Position numbers and translations under genes: made by a program. The notes beneath the pieces are model-generated. The model saw nothing but the letters and a program-made list of their open reading frames with translations, did not search any database and had not been told where the DNA came from. From Achromobacter sp. B7 (GTDB lineage Bacteria > Pseudomonadota > Gammaproteobacteria > Burkholderiales > Burkholderiaceae_B): a DNA stretch of 64,000 nt. Shown one piece after another: positions 19,125 through 28,356 of this stretch. How positions within the stretch are numbered: the stretch's first letter is position 1; the number at the start of each line of letters is the position of its first letter. The stretch is taken from contig NZ_CP032084.1 in the NCBI RefSeq assembly GCF_003600685.1, forward strand, positions 1,674,001-1,738,000. Reading direction: 5' to 3'.

Positions 19125-19936
19125 GGTTTATTCCTGATTATGGAACTGCTTTAATCGCCGGCGAAGTAATGTTTAATTGTTGTGCTTCGCATAATACATA
19201 AGTTGCGGCTTGACTTCTCTATTTTCGAGCTAATTACTTTGTATCAAAAGAGCCGCAAGGCCTGACGGTATGCGGCCCTCGGGCAGGAACAAGTTTTGGG
19301 AAGGATATTCCCAAATTTAGGACGATTTGAAACAGACGCGAATTGGGTTCACAAGGCGGACGAATCCCGCAAACAGGGGCTGTTCCCGGCGTCATTTGTT
19401 TCAATTAGCGAAAGAATCGCGTTTTGTGACAGCCTTCGCCGAGTTTATGTTGTTGGTCGTGGACGATTTAAAGCCGGGCCATGCCAGCCCCGATTTATGA
19501 GCCAAGGAGGGTGACCGAATTGACACTTTCGTTGCCTCGATGCGGCCGCCATGCATTTTGGCATTGCCCGCTCAGCGGATTGATATGGTGAATTAGGGTG
19601 TCTTCCGGGCCGAGTTTCCGCATTTTGATCAGCGCTTGTCAGACCAATCCTGGGTATTTCTCACTCTTGTATGCCAAGAGCCTAGGAGTCGTTCAACCGC
19701 GTTCCGGAGCGGCTCCCCAACTGTTATGTGGTGAAACAATATTTAGTTGTTTTGCTTAACTTGATACTTCATTCGATGTCCCCATATTTATTCACGCGTG
19801 AATAATCTTTCACCCCTCGGCAGTGGCCGCCTTGCCAAAGTCGGGACGAGGGGGGCCGGTCAGCGGTACGATACGGTCTTGTGCATCCACGCAACGCGTG
19901 CGCCCGTGCCGCGCCGATGCCCCCTGAATAGAGCCT
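19125..19936. other. 812-base gene-free, AT-richer region between the H-NS-like gene and tldD
   Basis: No reading frame here has a ribosome site plus recognisable protein; a 72-codon plus-strand frame at 19296-19514 has neither. The stretch is visibly less GC-rich than its surroundings, especially 19140-19260 and 19730-19810. On the minus strand TATTAT (complement of 19190-19195) is a possible -10 for the H-NS-like gene. An 18-bp palindrome is annotated separately. A small RNA gene is possible but no terminator-like hairpin was found. Confidence 0.6.
19788..19805. promoter_or_regulatory. 18-bp perfect palindrome, possible operator upstream of tldD
   Basis: TTATTCACGCGTGAATAA is a perfect dyad with no loop, in an AT-rich island about 130 bases before the tldD ATG. 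Such loop-less dyads are typical dimeric repressor or activator sites. No regulator could be assigned. Confidence 0.5.
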
Positions 19937-21397
19937 ATGAAAATCACTGATCCCGCTATTGCTTCCCTTGCCACCGCCAAATCGCTTTTGCTTGACCCCT
20001 GGGGCCTGACCGAAGCGGATATGGCGCGTGCCCTGGGTGAGATCTTCACCCACAAGGTCGATTACGCCGACCTGTACTTTCAGTACACGCGCAGCGAGGG
20101 ATGGAGTCTGGAAGAGGGCATCGTCAAGACCGGCAGCTTTTCCATCAGCCAGGGCGTCGGCGTGCGTGCCGTCAGCGGCGAGAAAACCGCCTTTGCCTAT
20201 TCCGATTCCCTGTCGGCCGACGCGCTGCTGTCGTCTGCCCACGCCGTGCGCGGCATTGCCCGGCGCGGCGCCGGCAAGGTCAAGGTGGCCGCTCAGGTCG
20301 AAGCCGAAATGGGCCGCAGCCTGTACGCCGACATCGACCCCGTCGCCACGCTGAGCGCGCCGGAAAAGGTGGCGCTGCTGGAACGCATCGAGCGCATGGC
20401 GCGTGCACGCGACCCGCATGTCATCCAGGTGATGGCCGGTCTGGGTGCCGAATATGACGTCGTGCTGGTGGCCGGCAGCGATGGCCGTCTGGCCGCCGAC
20501 GTGCGCCCGCTGGTGCGCCTGTCGCTGACCGTGATCGCCGAACGCAACGGCCGCCGCGAAATGGGCCATGCCGGGGGCGGTGGACGCTTGGGGCTTGCCT
20601 ACTTCACGGACGAAATGCTGCAAGGCTATGTCGAACGTGCCGTGCATGAAGCCATGGTCAACCTGGAAGCGCGCCCGGCGCCCGCCGGCGAGATGACGGT
20701 GGTGCTGGGGTCCGGCTGGCCCGGCATCCTGCTGCACGAGGCGGTGGGCCACGGGCTGGAAGGCGACTTCAACCGCAAGGGCTCCAGCGTGTTTTCCGGC
20801 CGCATCGGCGAACGCGTGGCATCCAAGGGCGTCACCGTGGTCGACGACGGCACGCTGCCCGATCGCCGCGGTTCGCTCAACATCGACGATGAAGGCAATG
20901 CCACCCAGCGCAACGTGCTGATCGAAGACGGCATCCTGCGCGGCTACATGCAAGACACGCTGAACGCGCGTCTGATGAAAACCGCCGCCACCGGCAACGG
21001 CCGCCGCGAATCGTTTGCGCACCTGCCGATGCCGCGCATGACCAACACGTACATGCTGGCCGGCGACAAGCCTGCTGAAGAAATCGTGTCGTCGGTCAAG
21101 CGCGGCCTGTACGCCGTCAATTTCGGCGGGGGCCAGGTGGACATCACCAGCGGCAAGTTCGTGTTCTCGGCATCCGAGGCCTACATGATCGAAGACGGCA
21201 AGGTGACCTACCCGGTCAAGGGCGCCACGCTGATCGGCAACGGCCCTGACGCCATGACCCGCGTCACCATGATCGGCAACGATCTTCAGCTGGATTCCGG
21301 CGTGGGTACTTGCGGCAAGGACGGCCAGAGCGTGCCGGTGGGCGTGGGCATGCCGACCGTGCGCATGGAAGGGCTGACCGTGGGCGGTACCGCCTGA
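19937..21397 (+). CDS. tldD: Metalloprotease TldD
   Basis: 486 residues, standard TldD length. The zinc site HEAVGH is at 267-272 within [19 protein letters not shown], and the C-terminal [20 protein letters not shown] segment is conserved. TldD works with TldE/PmbA as a heterodimeric peptidase acting on modified or unfolded peptides (microcin B17 maturation, CcdA degradation in E. coli). The partner gene is not in this window. Confidence 0.96.
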   Translation: MKITDPAIASLATAKSLLLDPWGLTEADMARALGEIFTHKVDYADLYFQYTRSEGWSLEEGIVKTGSFSISQGVGVRAVSGEKTAFAYSDSLSADALLSSAHAVRGIARRGAGKVKVAAQVEAEMGRSLYADIDPVATLSAPEKVALLERIERMARARDPHVIQVMAGLGAEYDVVLVAGSDGRLAADVRPLVRLSLTVIAERNGRREMGHAGGGGRLGLAYFTDEMLQGYVERAVHEAMVNLEARPAPAGEMTVVLGSGWPGILLHEAVGHGLEGDFNRKGSSVFSGRIGERVASKGVTVVDDGTLPDRRGSLNIDDEGNATQRNVLIEDGILRGYMQDTLNARLMKTAATGNGRRESFAHLPMPRMTNTYMLAGDKPAEEIVSSVKRGLYAVNFGGGQVDITSGKFVFSASEAYMIEDGKVTYPVKGATLIGNGPDAMTRVTMIGNDLQLDSGVGTCGKDGQSVPVGVGMPTVRMEGLTVGGTA

Positions 21398-21471
21398 ACG
21401 TCAGATCGGGCCGCCACCGTCGCCAAAAAACGATGTGACGGCCCGAATGTTTTGTGCTAGAGTCATTTCCC

Positions 21472-21555
21472 ATGAAATTCGCGTCCCCCGCCTTTACCTT
21501 TTATTTTTATGGTTTTCTGAAGCCGCTGGCGGAGGAAGGGACGCACTCAATCTGA
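21472..21555 (+). CDS. Putative Phe/Tyr-rich leader peptide of the aroG attenuator
   Basis: A 27-codon frame starting MKFASPAFTFYFYGF and ending in TGA at 21553. Five Phe (TTC/TTT) and two Tyr (TAT) codons fall within its first 15 codons, six of these seven in codons 8-15, far above chance. It lies 120 bases before aroG in a different frame and its 3' part contains the antiterminator strand. By analogy with pheL-type leaders, stalling at Phe or Tyr codons when the charged tRNAs are scarce should favour readthrough. The SD is weak; a candidate promoter (GTGACG 21435, TAGAGT 21458) would place the transcript start within a few bases of the ATG. Confidence 0.75.
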   Translation: MKFASPAFTFYFYGFLKPLAEEGTHSI

Positions 21556-21607
21556 AGTTTGGAAAGAATCCCCCCAAAAAGCCGCCAGCGAACTGGCGGC
21601 TTTTTTT
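21485..21607 (+). promoter_or_regulatory. Transcription attenuator upstream of aroG
   Basis: Four mutually exclusive segments are visible. Segment 1 (CCGCC, 21488-21492) can pair with GGCGG at 21528-21532. Segment 2 (CGCTGGCGG, 21524-21532) pairs perfectly over 9 bp with segment 3 (CCGCCAGCG, 21582-21590), making an antiterminator. Segment 3/4 (GCCGCCAG 21581-21588 with CTGGCGGC 21593-21600, CGAA loop) forms a terminator followed by T7 (21601-21607). The Phe/Tyr codons sit between segments 1 and 2. This is the canonical amino-acid-operon layout; it should couple aroG transcription to aromatic tRNA charging. Confidence 0.8.
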
Positions 21608-21674
21608 GTGCCGCCGGGATCGGAAACCACCGATCGGAGATGGACCCGTTGGCGGGCAACCCAGGAGCAGTACC

Positions 21675-22748
21675 GTGTCACACAATACCGACGACCTTCG
21701 CATCCGAGAAATCAAGGAACTGAATCCGCCCGCGCACGTGATGCGCGAGTTTGCATGCACCAAGGAGGCGGGCGACACCGTGTTCGCTGCCCGCCAGGGC
21801 ATGCACCGCATCCTGCACGGCATGGACGACCGCATGATCGTCGTGATCGGCCCCTGCTCGATTCACGACACGCGCGCCGCCATTGAATACGCGAAGCGTC
21901 TGAAGCCGGTGCGTGACCGCCTGAGCGCCGATCTGGAAATCGTGATGCGCGTGTATTTCGAAAAGCCTCGCACCACGGTGGGCTGGAAGGGCCTGATCAA
22001 CGATCCGGATCTGGACGGCAGCTTCGACATCAACAAGGGCGTGCGCGTGGCCCGTGAACTGCTGCTGGATATCAACAGCCTGGGGTTGCCGGCCGGTTGC
22101 GAGTTCCTGGACATGATTACGCCGCAGTACATCGCGGATCTGGTCTCCTGGGGGGCGATCGGGGCACGCACGACGGAAAGCCAGGTGCACCGCGAACTGG
22201 CGTCCGGCTTGTCGTGTCCGGTGGGGTTCAAGAACGGCACGGACGGCAATGTGAAGATCGCGGTCGACGCGATCAAGGCTGCGTCGCAGCCGCACCACTT
22301 CCTGTCGGTGACCAAGGGCGGGCATTCCGCGATTGTGTCCACCGCCGGCAACGAGGACTGCCACGTCATCCTGCGCGGCGGCAAGACGCCGAACTACGAC
22401 GCGGCCAGCGTTGACGCCGCCTGCCAGGACGTGTCCAAGGCCGGCCTGGCGCAGCGCATCATGGTGGACGCCAGCCACGCCAACAGCAGCAAAGACCCCG
22501 AAAACCAACCCCGCGTCATCGACGACGTGGCGCGCCAGATGGAAGCGGGCGACGCGCGGCTGATCGGCGTCATGGTGGAAAGCCACCTGTTGGGCGGGCG
22601 CCAGGACATGGTGCCGGGCAAGCCGCTCGTGTACGGCCAGAGCATTACCGACGGCTGCATCGACTGGGACGCGTCGGTTGCCGTGCTGGAGCGCCTGGCG
22701 CACGCGGTGCGCGAACGCCGCCGCGTTGCGCTGACCTCGGGCAAGTAA
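21675..22748 (+). CDS. aroG: 3-deoxy-7-phosphoheptulonate (DAHP) synthase, class I
   Basis: Condenses PEP and erythrose 4-phosphate, the first step of aromatic amino acid synthesis. 357 residues of the AroF/G/H family: GPCSIHD, MRVYFEKPRTTVGWKGLINDP, VGFKNGTDGN and the metal ligands in DASHANSSKDPENQP and ESHLLGGRQD are intact. The start is GTG 21675, preceded by CAGGAGCAGTACC, giving the family N-terminus SHNTDDLRIREI. It sits behind a Phe/Tyr-coded attenuator, which suggests a Phe- or Tyr-responsive isozyme; allosteric inhibitor preference cannot be read reliably here. Confidence 0.95.
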   Translation: MSHNTDDLRIREIKELNPPAHVMREFACTKEAGDTVFAARQGMHRILHGMDDRMIVVIGPCSIHDTRAAIEYAKRLKPVRDRLSADLEIVMRVYFEKPRTTVGWKGLINDPDLDGSFDINKGVRVARELLLDINSLGLPAGCEFLDMITPQYIADLVSWGAIGARTTESQVHRELASGLSCPVGFKNGTDGNVKIAVDAIKAASQPHHFLSVTKGGHSAIVSTAGNEDCHVILRGGKTPNYDAASVDAACQDVSKAGLAQRIMVDASHANSSKDPENQPRVIDDVARQMEAGDARLIGVMVESHLLGGRQDMVPGKPLVYGQSITDGCIDWDASVAVLERLAHAVRERRRVALTSGK

Positions 22749-22878
22749 GCGGCCGGTCACGCCGGCGCGCCGCACGCCGTCTTCCTGGGGCGGTTTGCGG
22801 CGCAGCATGCGTGGCGGCGTAGAATATTCGGATTAACGAACCCGCGCTCGCCGCGAATTCCCCGAGAACACGCTGATC

Positions 22879-24288
22879 ATGAATGCTCCCTTGCACGCTG
22901 AAACGTTGCGCCGTCCGGTGCCGGCCGCCTGTCTGGACGCCTTGCGCGCGCGCTTTGGCGACCGCCTGTCTGAATCCTCGGCCGTGTGCGAGCATCACGG
23001 CCGCGACGAGTCCCCGTATCCCGCCATGCTGCCCGACGCCGTGGTCTTCGCGCACAGCACGGAAGACGTGGCCGCGGTGGCCAAGCTGTGCAACGAACAC
23101 CGTGTTCCGTTGATTCCCTATGGCGCCGGCTCGTCGCTGGAAGGCCACATCCTGGCGATCCAGGGCGGCATCAGCCTGGACCTGTCGCAGATGAACAAGG
23201 TGTTGGCGATCAACGCCGAAGACCTGACCGCCACCGTACAGGCCGGCGTCCTGCGCAAGCAGTTGAACGAAGAGATCCGCAGCACCGGCTTGTTCTTCCC
23301 GATCGACCCGGGCGCCGACGCCAGCCTGGGCGGCATGGCCGCCACGCGCGCCTCCGGCACCAACGCCGTGCGCTACGGCACCATGCGCGAAAACGTCATG
23401 TCGTTGACCGTCGTGACGGCCGATGGCCGCATCATCCGCACGGCCGGCCGCGCGCGCAAATCGTCGGCAGGCTACGACCTGACGCGCATCTTCGTCGGTA
23501 GCGAAGGCACGCTGGGCATCATCACCGAAGTCACCGTGCGGTTGTACCCGCAGCCCGAAGCCGTGTCGGCGGCCGTCTGCAACTTCCCCACGCTGGACGC
23601 CGCCGTGCAAAGCGTGATTGAAATCATCCAGATGGGCGTGCCGATCGCGCGCGTGGAATTCATGGACGCCGCCAGCGTGCGGTCGGTCAACCAATACAGC
23701 AAGCTGAGCCTGCGCGAAACGCCGCTGCTGGTGTTTGAATTCCATGGCAGCCCGGCCGGCGTGCAGGAACAGGCCGAAACCGTGCAGGCGATTACCGCCG
23801 AACATGGCGGCATGGACTTCGAATGGGCCGAGCGCCCCGAAGACCGCAGCCGCCTGTGGACGGCGCGCCACAATGCCTACTTTGCGGGCCTGCAATTGCG
23901 TCCCGGCTGCCGCGCCAGCACCACCGACGTGTGCGTGCCGATTTCGCGCCTGGCCGATTGCGTGCGCGACACCGTCGAAGAATTGGAACGCGCCAGTTTC
24001 CCGTATACCATCGTCGGCCACGTGGGCGACGGCAATTTCCACGTATTGATGCTGCTGGACGCCGACAATCCGAAGGAATGGGAAGAGTCGGAAACGATCA
24101 ACCACAACCTGGTTCGCCGTGCGATTGCGGCGGACGGCACCTGCACCGGCGAACATGGCGTGGGCTTGCACAAAATGCAATTCATGGCGGAAGAGCATGG
24201 CGACGATGCGCTGGATCTGATGCGTAGCCTGAAGCACGCGTTTGATCCGAACAACATTCTGAATCCCGGCAAGATCGTGTCCTGGTAA
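22879..24288 (+). CDS. FAD-linked oxidase, D-lactate dehydrogenase (LDHD)-type
   Basis: 469 residues: an N-terminal PCMH FAD-binding domain (VPLIPYGAGSSLEGH; PGADASLGGMAATRASGTNAVRYG is split across the FAD loop), then the FAD-oxidase C-terminal domain with GHVGDGNFHVL and GTCTGEHGVG. This is the pattern of mitochondrial-type D-lactate dehydrogenase, which oxidises D-2-hydroxy acids and passes electrons to the respiratory chain. It precedes glcDEF but has its own terminator, so it is a separate unit. Glycolate or other 2-hydroxy acids are alternative substrates. Confidence 0.9.
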   Translation: MNAPLHAETLRRPVPAACLDALRARFGDRLSESSAVCEHHGRDESPYPAMLPDAVVFAHSTEDVAAVAKLCNEHRVPLIPYGAGSSLEGHILAIQGGISLDLSQMNKVLAINAEDLTATVQAGVLRKQLNEEIRSTGLFFPIDPGADASLGGMAATRASGTNAVRYGTMRENVMSLTVVTADGRIIRTAGRARKSSAGYDLTRIFVGSEGTLGIITEVTVRLYPQPEAVSAAVCNFPTLDAAVQSVIEIIQMGVPIARVEFMDAASVRSVNQYSKLSLRETPLLVFEFHGSPAGVQEQAETVQAITAEHGGMDFEWAERPEDRSRLWTARHNAYFAGLQLRPGCRASTTDVCVPISRLADCVRDTVEELERASFPYTIVGHVGDGNFHVLMLLDADNPKEWEESETINHNLVRRAIAADGTCTGEHGVGLHKMQFMAEEHGDDALDLMRSLKHAFDPNNILNPGKIVSW

Positions 24289-24316
24289 GACATCAAGCGG
24301 GCCGCGCGCCTTGCTG

Positions 24317-24346
24317 AAGCCGACGGTATTGCCGTCGGCTTTTTTA
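24317..24346 (+). terminator. Intrinsic terminator after the LDHD-type gene
   Basis: AAGCCGACGG / CCGTCGGCTT stem with a TATTG loop and T6 tail. Confidence 0.9.
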
Positions 24347-24459
24347 CGCGTGCACCGCGCGCAATTACTGCTGGTTACGAGTCGGGCACGGCGTTTATCC
24401 CATGGATGCGGGTAAATCCCGGCCTGTTTTCATAGTGCGCTCGCGCTATTGTTGCGCTC

Positions 24460-25959
24460 ATGAATTCACTGGTCGAAACCGGCCTGGCACAAGTGCAGGC
24501 GCCTTATTCTTTGCAGCAGCTCATCGAGGCGTTGTCGGCCGCGTTGCCCGCGCACTGCGTATTGTTCCGCGAAGAAGATACCCGTCCCTACGAGTGCGAC
24601 GGCCTGTCGTTGTATCGCGCGCTGCCGGCCGTGGTGGCCCTGCCTGAAACCGAAGAACAAGTGCAAGCCGTCATGCGGATCTGCAAGCGGCTGAATGCGC
24701 CGCTGGTGGCGCGCGGCGCGGGCACGGGCTTGTCTGGCGGCGCCATGCCGCATAGCCAGGGCGTGCTGCTTGGCTTGTCCAAATTCAATCGCATCAAGCA
24801 TATCGACCTGGCTAGCGCCACCGCCATCGTGCAGCCCGGCGTGCGCAACCTGGCCATTTCCGAAGCGGCCTCGCCCTATGGCCTTTATTACGCGCCCGAT
24901 CCGTCCAGCCAGATCGCCTGTTCCATCGGCGGCAACGTGGCCGAGAATTCCGGTGGCGTGCATTGCCTGAAGTACGGCCTGACCGTGCACAACGTGTTGC
25001 GCGTGCGGGTCGTCACCATTGACGGCGACATCGTCGAGCTGGGCTCCGAGGCGCCCGATGCACCCGGGCTGGATCTGCTGTCTGTCTTCATCGGATCAGA
25101 AGGCATGTTGGGCGTGGTCACCGAAGTGACGGTAAAGCTCATCCCCAAGCCCGCTTGCGCGCAGGTGGTGATGGCCAGCTTTTCGAGCGTCGAGGCGGCC
25201 GGCAATGCGGTCACGCAGGTCATTGCGGCGGGCATGATTCCTGCTGGGCTCGAGATGATGGATCGCCGCGCCACGCATATGGTCGAACCCTTTGTGTGCG
25301 CCGGCTACGATCTGGATGCGCAAGCCATCCTGCTGTGCGAATCGGACGGCACCCCTGACGAGGTCGCCCACGAAATCGCGCGGATGGAAGCGGTGTTTCG
25401 CGATGCCGGTGCAACGCGTTGCCAAGTGTCCACGTCGGAAGCCGAGCGCTTGAAGTTCTGGGCGGGACGCAAGAATGCGTTTCCGGCGGCCGGCCGCGTA
25501 TCGCCTGATTATTACTGCATGGACGGCACGATTCCGCGTCGCCACTTGGCGCGGGTGCTGGGCGCCATCGAGCAAATGGAAGACGAATTCGGCTTGCGAT
25601 GCGCCAACGTTTTTCATGCAGGAGACGGCAACCTGCATCCGCTGATTCTGTTCGATTCGAACAAGCCGGACGAGGTCGAGCGCGCCGAGAAATTCGGCGC
25701 CGCGATTCTTGAGCTGTGCGTGCAGGTAGGAGGCACCGTGACCGGAGAGCACGGTGTGGGTATGGAGAAAATCAATCAAATGTGCGTGCAATTCTCTCGC
25801 GAAGAACTCGACGCGTTCCTGGCGGTCAAGCGGGCGTTCGACCCGCCGTGCCTGCTGAATCCTGAAAAAGTCATTCCCACGCTGGCCCGCTGCGCCGAAT
25901 ACGGCAAGATGCACGTCCATGCGGGCGAGTTGCGGTTCCCCGATCTCGCCCGTTTCTAG
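24460..25959 (+). CDS. glcD: Glycolate oxidase subunit GlcD
   Basis: 499 residues, the same as E. coli GlcD. The FAD-binding half contains RPYECDGLSLYRALP and RGAGTGLSGGAMPH; the C-terminal half has NVFHAGDGNLHPLILFD and GTVTGEHGVGMEK. It is the flavin-bearing catalytic subunit that oxidises glycolate to glyoxylate, with GlcE and GlcF. No clear ribosome site precedes the ATG, but the N-terminus aligns with the family. First gene of glcDEF; no glcC regulator, glcB or glcG is adjacent. Confidence 0.95.
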   Translation: MNSLVETGLAQVQAPYSLQQLIEALSAALPAHCVLFREEDTRPYECDGLSLYRALPAVVALPETEEQVQAVMRICKRLNAPLVARGAGTGLSGGAMPHSQGVLLGLSKFNRIKHIDLASATAIVQPGVRNLAISEAASPYGLYYAPDPSSQIACSIGGNVAENSGGVHCLKYGLTVHNVLRVRVVTIDGDIVELGSEAPDAPGLDLLSVFIGSEGMLGVVTEVTVKLIPKPACAQVVMASFSSVEAAGNAVTQVIAAGMIPAGLEMMDRRATHMVEPFVCAGYDLDAQAILLCESDGTPDEVAHEIARMEAVFRDAGATRCQVSTSEAERLKFWAGRKNAFPAAGRVSPDYYCMDGTIPRRHLARVLGAIEQMEDEFGLRCANVFHAGDGNLHPLILFDSNKPDEVERAEKFGAAILELCVQVGGTVTGEHGVGMEKINQMCVQFSREELDAFLAVKRAFDPPCLLNPEKVIPTLARCAEYGKMHVHAGELRFPDLARF

Positions 25960-25971
25960 GACGCATCCCCT

Positions 25972-27078
25972 ATGGATTTTGTCCTGTCGGAATTGTGCGA
26001 CCAGGTCATGACGGCTCGTGCCGGCCACAAGCCGTTGTTTGTCATGGGCGGCGGCAGCAAGGCGTTCTACGGCAACTATCGCCCGGTCACGCCGCAAGAC
26101 GGCCACTGCCTGCTCGACATGACGCCGTATCGCGGCATCGTCAGCTATCACCCGTCCGAGCTGGTGGTGACCGTACGCGCCGGTACGCCGTTGACCGAGC
26201 TTGAAGCGGTGTTGGCCGAGAACGGGCAGATGCTGGCGTTTGAACCGCCGCACTTCGCGGCATCGGCAACCGTGGGCGGTTGCGTGGCGGCGGGGCTGTC
26301 CGGGCCGCGCCGCATGAGCGCCGGCGCATTGCGCGACTTCGTCCTGGGCACCCGGCTGCTGGACTCGGAAGGGCGCATGCTGTCGTTCGGCGGCGAAGTC
26401 ATGAAGAACGTGGCCGGGTACGACGTGTCGCGCTTGTTGGCGGGGTCGCACGGCATCTTCGGCGCGATTCTTGATGTGTCGATGAAGGTGGTGCCGCGAC
26501 CCATGGAAGAACTGACGTTGGTACTTCCCGCCACGCAGGCGCAGGCGTTGGCAAGCTTTGCGTTGTGGCGCGGCAAGCCGTTGCCCATTTCCGCCACCAG
26601 CTGGACGGGTGACGATGACGGGGGCGAAGGGCTTATGCACGTGCGGCTGTCAGGCGCGCCGCCGGCGTTGGCCAGCGCGCGCCACGTCATCGGCGGGGAC
26701 GCGCTGTTGCCGGATGCCGCGCTGGTGTGGTGGCGCTCGTTGCGCGAGCAGACGCACCCGTTTTTTCACCCCGGCCGGCCTTTGTGGCGCCTTGCGCTGC
26801 CGCCCACCGCCGCTGCGTTGGGCCTGGGGCCCACATTGATCGAGTGGGGGGGCGGCCAGCGTTGGCTGTCCGGCCAACGTGACGCCACCGAGCTTCGCGA
26901 AATCGCCGCGCGGCTGGGCGGGCACGCCACCTTGTTCCGCCCCGGCAACAGCAAGCCACCGGTCGACGGGGTATTTCATCCGCTGGCGCCCGGCGTCGCG
27001 GCGATCACGCGCCGGCTCAAGCAGGAGCTTGACCCGGCCAGCCTGTTCAACCCCGGCCGCCTGGTTCTGGAGCTATAG
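25972..27078 (+). CDS. glcE: Glycolate oxidase subunit GlcE
   Basis: 368 residues, shorter than GlcD because the C-terminal domain is reduced. FAD-binding elements include FVMGGGSKAFYG, ELVVTVRAGTPLTELEAVL and ATVGGCVAAGLSGPRR, ending in LDPASLFNPGRL. It starts 12 bases after glcD. It is the second flavoprotein-like subunit needed for an active glycolate oxidase complex. Confidence 0.95.
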   Translation: MDFVLSELCDQVMTARAGHKPLFVMGGGSKAFYGNYRPVTPQDGHCLLDMTPYRGIVSYHPSELVVTVRAGTPLTELEAVLAENGQMLAFEPPHFAASATVGGCVAAGLSGPRRMSAGALRDFVLGTRLLDSEGRMLSFGGEVMKNVAGYDVSRLLAGSHGIFGAILDVSMKVVPRPMEELTLVLPATQAQALASFALWRGKPLPISATSWTGDDDGGEGLMHVRLSGAPPALASARHVIGGDALLPDAALVWWRSLREQTHPFFHPGRPLWRLALPPTAAALGLGPTLIEWGGGQRWLSGQRDATELREIAARLGGHATLFRPGNSKPPVDGVFHPLAPGVAAITRRLKQELDPASLFNPGRLVLEL

Positions 27079-27081
27079 CGC

Positions 27082-28317
27082 ATGCAAACCAACCTGGCAT
27101 CCTGGGCCCGCGATACCGACTTGGGCAACGAAGCCGACGCCATCTTGCGGCGCTGCGTGCATTGCGGTTTCTGCACTGCCACCTGTCCCACGTATCAAGT
27201 GCTGGGCGACGAGCTGGACAGCCCGCGCGGGCGTATCTATCTGATCAAGCAGGTGCTGGAAGGCGCCGAGCCCACGCAGTCCACGCAACAACACCTGGAC
27301 CGTTGCCTGACCTGCCGCAATTGCGAAACCACGTGCCCGTCGGGCGTTCAGTACGGGCACCTGATCGACATCGGGCGCAAGATCGTGGACGAACGCGTGC
27401 CGCGTTCATGGGCCGACAAGACCAAGCGCAACCTGCTGCGTCGTGCGATGTTGTCGCCCATGTTCGCGCCCGCGATGAAAGCGGGGCAGGCGATGCGCGC
27501 CATGCTGCCCGAGGCGCTCAAGCGCAAGGTGCCCGAGCGCCGCGATGCGGGCGCCTTGCCCGTTGTGTCAGGGCATGCACGCCAGGTGCTGATGCTGACC
27601 GGCTGCGTGCAGCCGGCCATGATGCCCACCATCGACGCCGCCACCATCCGCGTGCTGGATGCGGTGGGTATCGGCGCGCGGCTGGCCCCAGGTGCGGGGT
27701 GTTGTGGCGCGGTCAGTTTTCATCTGGACGCGCAAGACGCCGCGTTGGCGCAGATGCGCGCCAATGTGGACGCGTGGTGGCCGCTGATACAGGGTGGGGC
27801 GGTGGAGGCCATCGTCATGAACGCTTCCGGCTGCGGCGCGATGGTCAAGGAATATGCGCATCATTTGAAGCATGATCCTGCCTACGCGCAGAAGGCCGCG
27901 GATATCGTTGCGCGCGTCAAGGACGTGGCCGAAATTGTCGCCCCGCATGCAGCCCAGCTGCGTGCGCGTTTGCCCGGCGGCGCGCGGGCCGCGTATCACC
28001 CGCCCTGCACCTTGCAGCATTGGCAGGGCCTGCGGCCGCTGTCCGAGCAGTTGCTGGTGGATCTGGGTTTCGATTTGCAGCCGTTTGCCGACAAGCACCT
28101 GTGCTGCGGCTCGGCGGGTGCGTACTCGGTGCTGCATCCGGATATCGCGTTGCAGCTGCGCGACCGCAAACTGACGGCCATTGCCGCAGGCGGGCCCGAC
28201 GTGATCCTGTCGGCCAACATCGGCTGCATTGGCCATCTGCAAAGCGGCACCGACACGCCGGTGCGGCATTGGGTGGAAGTGGTGGACGAACAGCTGCGCC
28301 AGACGGCGGCGGCGTAG
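27082..28317 (+). CDS. glcF: Glycolate oxidase iron-sulfur subunit GlcF
   Basis: 411 residues. Two 4Fe-4S motifs are complete: C25-C28-C31-C35 (CVHCGFCTATCP) and C75-C78-C81-C85 (CLTCRNCETTCP). Two CCG domains follow (PGAGCCGAVSFH and HLCCGSAGAYS), as in heterodisulfide-reductase-type electron carriers. It relays electrons from GlcD/GlcE to the membrane quinone pool. The ATG follows the glcE stop by three bases. Last gene before a strong hairpin. Confidence 0.96.
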   Translation: MQTNLASWARDTDLGNEADAILRRCVHCGFCTATCPTYQVLGDELDSPRGRIYLIKQVLEGAEPTQSTQQHLDRCLTCRNCETTCPSGVQYGHLIDIGRKIVDERVPRSWADKTKRNLLRRAMLSPMFAPAMKAGQAMRAMLPEALKRKVPERRDAGALPVVSGHARQVLMLTGCVQPAMMPTIDAATIRVLDAVGIGARLAPGAGCCGAVSFHLDAQDAALAQMRANVDAWWPLIQGGAVEAIVMNASGCGAMVKEYAHHLKHDPAYAQKAADIVARVKDVAEIVAPHAAQLRARLPGGARAAYHPPCTLQHWQGLRPLSEQLLVDLGFDLQPFADKHLCCGSAGAYSVLHPDIALQLRDRKLTAIAAGGPDVILSANIGCIGHLQSGTDTPVRHWVEVVDEQLRQTAAA

Positions 28318-28356
28318 GTACAGAAAGGCGCCGGTCCGAAGCTCGGATGAAGGCGC

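Noticed and set aside
19296..19514. 72-codon plus-strand frame in the gene-free region before tldD
   Set aside because: No ribosome site, no recognisable domain, and composition unlike neighbouring genes.
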